From assembly GCA_014904985.1 (NCBI GenBank), contig MU128981.1:186230-250229 (forward strand): 64,000 bases of DNA, read 5' to 3'. The position numbers and the translations under genes were made by a program. Position 1 is the stretch's first letter; each line of letters opens with the position of its first letter. This DNA is from Hydnum rufescens UP504 (lineage: Eukaryota; Basidiomycota; Agaricomycetes; Cantharellales; Hydnaceae). This document shows positions 56,533 through 64,000 of the stretch, one piece after another. The notes under the pieces are model-generated. The model was not told the DNA's origin, searched no databases, and saw only the letters and a list, made by a program, of their open reading frames with translations.

Positions 56533-59500
56533 TAATAGTGATGGGGTGCCATAGGGGTGCAATCAATAATTCAATATTGGAGAATCATTGGAATCAGCCC
56601 CAATGGGGCTCCAATAGGGCATATGGGGCCGCCATTTATTGGTTTAATTGGGGCCCCGGTGGTTATGGCCGCAGCTGGCCTCCTCCGGCTTCGTCTTTTT
56701 TGCAATTTCACCAAATGGGGACCCCGTTATGCAAACTTGGAAACCCTCTTTGTTGCGGCCACTGTATATTGGGGGTTCTTCCGTCTTGTCTAAGGAGGGC
56801 GGCTTTAAAGCTTTTTAATGAGACATTTGTGAAACCAGTGTGCCTGGTTTTTTTTTTTTCCCTTCTGTTTCAGCAAAACCAGTCAGGGGGTTTAGAATTT
56901 GTGGGTTCCTTCCGGCGCTTACGGTCCCTTCTCTCGCGAACTCCTGTCATTTCATTCAGTCAGAAACTTGCGCTTTCTTCAGCACTTTCGTTCCCACGGT
57001 TTAACAAATCTTCTCGACTTGTGATTTTACTTGCTGGTCGGACGCCGATGCCCTTTCTGTAATCGGAGGCATTGGTTGGAATTGTTTCTCCCAGTTCAAC
57101 CAAAACCCATCCTAAAGCCCGGAGGCAGGTTTGCCTGGCGTGTGATGTTTTGCAGTTGTTGAACAAGCGTCCATTCGCCAGTGATGCTTCCATATCCGTT
57201 AAGCACGCAAGGGACGTGTGGAACATCTTGCCGGTTCGTCTCGCCGAGCGCCCCGGGAGCGTCTGTGGTTCAGGTTTACACTTCACGTTTTCACAGGTGG
57301 AAGCAGGCTCAACTGCCCCTTCCCAGTTGCATCACAAAAGGCTGGGGCGAATTTTAACTTGGCTTTGTGAACCAGCACGGAACTTAGTTGGAGGTTACGC
57401 GTTGCGGGCCCTAGCTCTCCTCTTTTTGCGTCTTGCCAGGTCCTGGGCTGTTCGGATCCTGCCTCGGAACTTTCTTTGTTGCTTGGCAGCACGGCGGGAA
57501 TCCCTTGTCGCCCTCTGGCGGAATCTCTCGTTGTCTGCATTTGATGAGGCCTTGCCAAATTCTTTCATGTTCCATTTTTCCACTTGATAAAACGATTTGG
57601 AATTTTCTGGTAGTGTATAATGCGTCTTTGCAGCTTTCTTTTTCTTAGTTTTTCATCAATTTCTTTTGGTGTTTCGGTATTTCCTCTTATCGGGCTTGCG
57701 TCGTTGCTGATTTCGGAACTCAACCTTATTGCTTCTTCCCACATTGCGCTCCTTGCTCTTGTGACATCAGCTGGTGGGGAGTTGTGTTTTCAGATTGGCT
57801 CCAGCCCAGGCAAGCTCAGAATTTACCAGCTGGTGCGCCGCACGCGAGCTTCGGATGTCACGGCGAGGTGCTTGGCCGGTCCGCTCACCTGGCTTTCCAG
57901 CTTGGCGCCGGGGAGTGTGTGCTCCGGGCTAGGTCTGGTGGCGCCGTGTGGGGTCTTTGGAACTGCTCCAAACTCCCTTTGTGGATTTCTGTCTGAGACA
58001 TTGGAAAGTTTTTTCCTGGGTTCCTTTCTGAATTATTCCTTTCAGGCGCTCGCACTTTAAGCCGGTATTTTTCTCTGTTTCTTCAGACGTTAGCTTCATC
58101 TCCAAACTGCACTGTTTTTACGTTAATCCGTTGCACACCTGCAGTCGTCCTTAAGTTTCCTTTCCGGTCGCGACCGGAGTGGTCTGGCAGGAACTGGGGA
58201 ATAGGACCAGGGATGTTCTGTATTTCTGGCGGTTCCCTTGTGTCTTTTGACTGCGGAAGGGCGACTAGTTTCCTGCTTTGAAAAGAGCGCTTTGTTCTTG
58301 ACAACTGGCCCAAGGATTTTACTTGGGAACCTCTGGGCCCCTCCAGGTTTTTCTTCCCTGAGCCTGAGCTTTCACTGATTCTTCCTTACACGGTGCGCGT
58401 ACCATGTCACGAGCCATTTTCCCCGCACCCTCTTGGCTTGGCCTCATTTATGGCCTTTCGACCTGACATTTCACTTTTGAGAGACCAGATCGCGCGATCG
58501 GCTAACTTTGGAAAAGAGTTGAACCTCAGTTCTTACTCTCCGTTTCAACTTCGCGCGTTGAATTGTAAACCGATGACCACCCGTTGACCTTAGACCTGGG
58601 AATAGTCGTCTTGAGCTTCATTCCGAAACCCTCTCCACCCCTTCACTTGCAGACAAGAACCCCATTTTTTATTGGAACTTTTCCGGGCGGCCGTGTTTTC
58701 CAACAGTTCGGCAAGTTTTCATTGCGCTTGGCCGTAAGCATGGGAAAACGGACAACAAAACTTCACACTCCATCCGTCTTCCTTTCGGCATTATGTTTTC
58801 CCACCTTAAGGGGACTACGATGGATTTCGCACATGCATTTTACTTTCCATAACACAGCCTGACTGTTCCAATTTCTTTTCGGTCGCTTTTGAGACGTGCC
58901 GAGATCAGGGCAAAAGTTAGAAAATTGTTTTGCGCGTAGAATATTGGCATGTAGTTGGAACTATCTTTTGCGGAACATAGCTTTTTGCATTAGCTTGCTG
59001 TTTCATCAAAAGCGCTGGTGGAAGGCCTGTGTGCACTTTTCAACGTCGCTGCAGCATGAATGATTCGCACAGGTGTCACCGAAACGGATTTGGAAGATTT
59101 ATTTCATGTCCTGGTCCTACTGGGGATCTCTCGCCATCGCCGTTTTTCTATTTTTTCCCTCCACCAAACTCATTTGCCTTTTCTATCCTTCTGCTTGTTT
59201 CCAAGCTGGACTTCTTCTTGCTTTTGGTGACCTCATTGATTTTCCCTGGAAGCCATTTCTCAGGGTCTTTTGGCCTGCAGCAAGCTCAACTGTCTCTTTG
59301 GGACGAGATCTCTCTGGGGCCGGGGCACCTGTTCCTGACCCTCAAAAGCCTTTTTCTCGGTCTTTGTCATGGTTTGCGTTTGAGCTGAATGTTTTGCATT
59401 CCTATGCAGATCAATGACGCTTGGCCTGATCGATTTTTCAGCGCATGCCTTCCCTTCCGAAGCAAAAGAGGCACAAGCGTGACTGCAAAGTATTTTGCGC

Positions 59501-60769
59501 TTGGGACACTTTTCCGGGGGCACCTTTCAAACGTTTTGCTAGGCCCGGTTTTGACAAATCTTGTGCGCATTTCGCTATTATTCTAAGCTTGGAGATCGAG
59601 TTTCTTCCAATCGGAGTGCAGGGGCTAGGAAGGGCGCAATCAGCAGGGAAGAACAGGTGGAGTTCCTATGATTTCAACGAACAAGAAATTCTGATTGTTT
59701 TTTGTGTCATCCTCTGCCTGTCCGTTCTTAACAAAGAATTGTCAGCTGGGCGGGATGTGGCAAATTCGTCGACGAAGTGATCTCCCCAAGTGCAAATTCA
59801 TGGGCCCACAGCCTTTCTAGTCCTTCTAAGGTTTGCCTTGCCTCGGCCTCTTTCTATAGGTCGCCATCGACTTTACAAGGAGCATCTGAACTAAAAACTT
59901 CCAAAACATCACTATTCCATCGGCTTTTCACAAGCAACAGGTGGAACGGACCAATGGACGGAGCATTCGTGAAAATCCCTGGGTCAAGCACAGACTGGAC
60001 TTTGCCTTTCCAGCGGGTGACGGAGCAAACACAACACCAAATCAATTGTTTCCTCCAAATTTTTCCATATGCACACAAACGATCTCTCTCAGGTATGTGG
60101 TGGAACACCTTTGGCACACACTCAGGGTTCTATTCGGACATCTCAACCCTGCGGCCACTGTTATTTCGGTTTTCTCTTCTGAAACCTTCTAAACAAGGAC
60201 GGATTCCGTTGAAGGCGGGAGTGACAGTCCTCCAACCCACGACGTGCCTGTGGTTGTGGTTTCTCCGCCGTGGCCATGCACGGGATAGTTTGTCTTGGGA
60301 CAAAACACCTATCACATTGGCCTTCACTGGTTTTTTGCCATTTTTCGTGGCTCGCAAATTGACGTGTTTAAGTGGTTGGCGTTCGCATAACATTTGTTGA
60401 TGCTTTCAGTCACTCCTCGACAGCCAGGAAGATTGCGATTTGTTCTGCTGGTCTTGACGTGTGGTATTACTTCCATTTGGCCCTGAGCTTAACAACTCAC
60501 GCGATCATTTGGTTATTTTGGACGCGTCGTTTGGACGAGAGTCGCATGAGGAAGAAAATTGGCAGACAGAATTTCTCGGGAAGACACATGGCGGAGGGAA
60601 GCAAGAACTTGTTCATTGCGAATCAAAAAATCGTCTGTTAAAGGTCGAGTGCCATTCTTTGCGAATTCAAACTTGGGCAACAATTCCCGGGGCTTAATCC
60701 GAGTGACGGGAACACAACTAGTTTTTCGGGGCCATGTGCAGAACTTGCGTATGTGCTGGCAAACCCGGG
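56533..60769. other. 4.2 kb without recognisable content
   Basis: Open frames up to about 207 codons exist on both strands (for example 59777-60400 +), but none shows a family motif, plausible composition or consistent introns. I see no terminal repeats, LTRs or simple repeats. The text has abundant CG, unlike the old transposon region at 17-41 kb. It could be decayed non-coding repeat or unannotated intergenic DNA. Confidence 0.5.
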
Positions 60770-61435
60770 GTGTTAACAGGAGCCGTGTGAGACCACCGCG
60801 CGGGCAGGCCGCTGATCAGTGAGTTGGGGATTGGAGTAGAGAATGCAGAACAAGGACGTGCCCCGAACGCAGGCAGCACTGGCCGATCAGCAGTTGACTT
60901 TGCGGTAAGAACACAGGAGGAGGCGTGCCCAACGCAGGAGACTGCGATCAGAAAGTTGGGTTTGAGGTAAGCACAGCACAGAGAGAGGAGGGTGCCAATG
61001 CAGGAGCCGTTGATCAGCAAGTTTGGTTCAGGATAAGAACACAGAGGGAGCGAGTCGTGCCCAATTGCAGGCAGACTGTATCAGCAAGTCTTGTTGTGGA
61101 GTAGGAACCGAGGAGGAGGTGCTGCCCAATGCAGGCAGGCTGCGATGCGAAGTGGTTTCGGAGCGAGACACACAGCAGACAAGGAGGTGCCCAAAGCAGG
61201 CAGGCTACATAGTGAGTTGGGAGGAGAGCCAGCAGAACAAGGATGGATCGCGCCAACGCAGGCAGCCGATCAGCAACTGGTTTGGAGTAAGAAGCACCAG
61301 ACCAAGGTGGTGCTCAACGCAGGCAGGCTGCGATCAGCAAGTTGATTTGGAGTAAGAAGGCGGAACGAGAACTTCGAGAAGGGTGCCCAACGCAGGCAGG
61401 CTGCGATCAGCGAGTTGATTTGGAGTGAGATGCGG
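60770..61435. repeat. Degenerate tandem repeat, about 64-bp unit, ten copies
   Basis: Units centre on AACGCAGGCAGGCTGCGATC followed by AGCAAGTTGGTTTGGAGTAAG, with starts near 60869, 60925, 60997, 61061, 61127, 61193, 61257, 61317 and 61389. The two right-most units are the best conserved. The same unit recurs twice at 63780-63900. Confidence 0.85.
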
Positions 61436-61589
61436 ACGCGTAGTGTTGATTTGTAATTTGGATCCATCACCGCGTTCAACTCAGGAGGTCACCGAACTCT
61501 CTTTGTTCTCACCTCAGTTGAGTCGATAGTACTACCCGGCCTGCCTGAGTTGTGCCATCGACCGAACGAGTCCATTGTACAAAACTGAA

Positions 61590-62162
61590 ATGCCCGACCA
61601 CAATTCGCAGCTGAGGTACCGTTCTGGCCAGCTTGTCTGCCATTGTGCAGAAGACCCCCAGCCTCGTTCGATAAACTGATCAAATTTCCCCTCACATGTC
61701 ATTGATGATTCACTGCAGCGGCCCATTATCGCTCCAAAAAACCGGCAACTAGGGGCAGGGGATTTTTTAGATGTGCGAAGTCTAACCGATGTGGATTCTG
61801 GGGTAAGTAACAGGATGTCTTCCCTAGTGTGTTCTAATGGCTATGGTGTTTAGCCTGGTCTGGCCTTGATGATGTCGCTGCTACCTGGCCCCTTGCGAGT
61901 GATGAACCGCCCATCCTGCCTCCGACTTGTTGACCTCACCCGTCTTCTCTCCCAATCTCCCCCACCCTCCCCCAGTGCTTCCCAAGCGGAGACACGTGAG
62001 GGAGTCAGGGTCCGTCGCTTGGAGGCAGAGAATGCTGCACTTCGCATGGAACTTAGTAGTCTTCAGGGCAAACTCAGTCAATGCAAGGATGACTTAAGTC
62101 TTGCAGAAGAGAAATATGATAGATTGGTTGCTGGAATTGGCAGGTTGCTTGCTGCGGACTGA
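61590..62162 (+). pseudogene. Small spliced coiled-coil ORF with one in-frame stop
   Basis: From ATG 61590 (MPDHNSQLRYRSGQ) the frame meets TGA at 61677-61679, then stays open to 61802 (DSLQRPIIAPKNRQLGAG; DFLDVRSLTDVDSG). A 51-bp GTAAGT...TTTAG intron (61803-61853) joins in phase 0 to 61854-62162: PGLALMMSLLPG, a Ser/Pro stretch, and a leucine-zipper-like coiled coil (RRLEAENAALRMELSSLQGK, then LAEEKYDRLVAGIGRLL). The consistent frame across the intron supports a real gene, or one recently alive. No family recognised. The coiled coil suggests a dimerising protein. Confidence 0.5.
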
Positions 62163-62336
62163 TTTTCATGGTTTCTGTATTATGCAACGCACCCCTTGCT
62201 TACAATCCATGTGTGTGGAAATATATGCTTTACTTTGGATTCGGAGAGCCAGGATGACAGACAAACACATATGGTGAACTACTGAGGAAGAAAAAGAAGT
62301 GGTCGATGTATGAGAAACCCCCACCCCATCACTGTA

Positions 62337-63303
62337 TCAGCGAGTGCGGCTCATTGGGAATATACGCGAGGAAAAAATGTATGTCGGAGAAGGTCTTGGT
62401 TCAGTCGTGCTGTCGGGACCACAAAGGGGAACCATGTTAACCATGAAAACATCACAAAAGAAATGAAACTGACCTTGTTGACTATCAATATCCATCCCAT
62501 TGTTTGACCCTCGTCCCTCGCTATACTCTAATTCGACACGTGTATTCCCCGATGGGACTGAAGTGCGGAAGACGGTATGGACAATAGGAACGAAGCAAGG
62601 ATGCACCAGTGACTGGCGTATGGCTTGATGCACGGCTTCCTGCCTTACTCGTCCACACTCCAAAGCTGGTCTGCTCAGTGGACCGAGTACATAGTTTGTT
62701 GGGGATGTCCACAAGGTATCGAGAGTTAACTCTTGCGAGAAGTAGCCTGTAAGGGAGATGTGAAGGGATTGGAGCGGATGAGAGGTCGATGATGAATCCG
62801 TCGACACAGGGGAAGGTTGTCGAGGTAGTCCATGTGTTGAGGGTGGCGCTGACCACAAGGATTGCAGGGGTGGCTGGGCGCAGCATTCCCATAACTCGAT
62901 TCCGACCACCGTGAACATGCTCATCAACACCCATAGATTCGGCAGGTGTGGTAGGAGGACCAGATACTGGCGGGCGAGAGTTTGATGGTCCCACCGTAGA
63001 CGTGGCGGCACACGTCCAGATCGCGTAGAACATATGCGCGTAACGAGGCTCTGGGTTAACTGGGCTGTTGGGCCTGGCGATGTTGTGCCAGCATCGGTAC
63101 TTCGCTTTTCTGCATCTCCAGCACTTGGCAAACTTGCGAGGAGTCTTCTCCCATTTTCCATAAGTCATATTTGCGCATTGCCTAATACCACCTTCGGCCC
63201 TCATCCTTGCGACATGCGTTGCGCATAATGACGCCGCCCCAGTATTGGATCTCGTTGGGAAGATGGGGTAATTGCGGCTCTGAGGGAGATGGTCTGAAGG
63301 CAA
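62337..63303 (-). pseudogene. MYND-type zinc finger remnant
   Basis: In two frames near 63240-63100 I read GVIMRNACRKDEG and GIRQCANMTYGKWEKTPRKF, then AKCWRCRKAKYR. This is the MYND finger common in mushroom genomes (typically CANxxCGKWE ... AKCRRCRKAKYCGKECQ). Here the second Cys is Tyr, the Arg after the first Cys of the CxxC is Trp, and the frame leaves the motif after KAKY, so the zinc site is incomplete. The downstream frame to 62337 (LTLDTLWTSPTNYVLGPLSR) has no recognised domain. MYND fingers mediate protein-protein contacts. This copy is broken. Confidence 0.6.
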
Positions 63304-63779
63304 AGCGTTCGACGAGGGAGAATATATTCATCGAAGGACGCGAAGGGTCTGAAGGAGGATCAGATTGAGACGAAGTGGAAGATGAATGTGTCGGCGTGGG
63401 ATTTGGCCACGGCTTGTAAAATGCCTGACGTAGATATGGAGATTTCGAAAGATATCCCAGGAGTTGAAGGGATAGAAGAAGAACATCCTGTCTTTGTAAG
63501 GCCCTTGCTTTTGGGATGACGAGTTCACTGCAACTCCGCTCTGACTAGGGAGTCAGCTGGCTCGGGCACGTGCCGCTTGAGTGGTGGCTTCTATTCCCAT
63601 AGTCGACCGCATCTAGCAAGTTTTCAGGCAAGGTGATGGGTCCGTTAACGTCGATTGGACCAGTGAACGTTGCGTTTTGCCCTAATTGGGATGAGTGGTC
63701 TGCCAGTGTAGCGAGAGCAGCACGAGGAGTCACATCAACTGTCTCAGCCATTGTGGGATCGTGGCAATGACCTTGGGAA

Positions 63780-63900
63780 CACAGCAAGAGGGTGCCCAAC
63801 ACAGGCAGGCCGCGATCAGCAAGTTGGTTTGGAGTAGGAATACAGAAAGAATGTGCCCAACGCAGGCAGGCTGCAATCAGCAAGTTAGGTTGGATACGAG
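63780..63900. repeat. Two more units of the 64-bp repeat
   Basis: Two units (GTGCCCAACACAGGCAGG... and TGTGCCCAACGCAGGCAGG...) in the same orientation as the array at 60770-61435, 60 bp apart. Confidence 0.85.
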
Positions 63901-64000
63901 CTCTGCGAGATAATTTGGTTCCGTGATGGTCAGGTTTGAGACTGACTCAACTGAATTGAGCCAAGTCAACTACAATCAATACATTGGGGCTGTTTTTTGC

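Noticed and set aside
56880..60400. Multiple ORFs of 100-207 codons
   Set aside because: Overlapping in several frames, no domain motifs and no consistent splicing; random open frames in a GC-balanced stretch explain them.

Overview
The window is eukaryotic and almost certainly from a basidiomycete fungus, most likely a mushroom-forming Agaricomycete. The reasons are short GT-AG introns of 50-80 bp, a Ty3/Gypsy element carrying a DUF4100-like gag region, a PIF/Harbinger transposase and hAT and tyrosine-recombinase retroelements of basidiomycete type, and a remnant resembling the MYND zinc fingers of mushrooms. It is a transposon graveyard: I see no clearly intact housekeeping gene, no tRNA or rRNA gene and no CRISPR array. 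A 25-base run of N at 4054-4078 and many single-base frameshifts show a draft assembly, so some 'pseudogenes' may be consensus errors.

Region 1 (1-17.2 kb): a decayed malate dehydrogenase (MDH) gene is split by a 13.6-kb Ty3/Gypsy LTR retrotransposon (2366-15951, target duplication TCGG). It is split again by a 725-bp foldback MITE (16189-16913, 8-bp target duplication). The retrotransposon carries gag with a CCHC knuckle, a DUF4100-like block, a retropepsin, decayed reverse transcriptase and integrase, and an extra coiled-coil-like ORF before the 3' LTR. Its 3' end holds a rearranged LTR (first 85 bp forward, the rest inverted) next to an intact one.

Region 2 (17.2-41.6 kb): a CpG-poor, older patchwork. 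It holds a decayed copy of an unnamed two-gene module (A' about 19.4-21.2 kb, B' 22.1-25.1 kb). Next is a minus-strand hAT remnant interrupted by a Tc1 element (26802-28406, TA duplication, 210-bp terminal inverted repeats). After that come a DIRS-like retrotransposon with a tyrosine recombinase (30.25-34.7 kb), more MITE copies, a PIF/Harbinger transposase (37.7-38.8 kb) and a tandem repeat of about 0.3 kb.

Region 3 (41.6-56.5 kb): two related mosaic repeats (41553-43085 and 54831-56532) are built from pairs of hairpins whose stems vary with compensating changes. They bracket a second copy of the A-B module (A 51087-47221, B 46531-43246, minus strand), a small TTA-flanked MITE, a fragment of a Brr2-like RNA helicase and one unassigned ORF.

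Region 4 (56.5-64 kb): about 4 kb with no recognisable content, then degenerate repeats of about 64 bp (60770-61435 and 63780-63900). These flank a small spliced coiled-coil ORF and a MYND-finger pseudogene.

The best candidates for undescribed biology are the twice-occurring A-B gene pair and the covarying double-hairpin repeat family.
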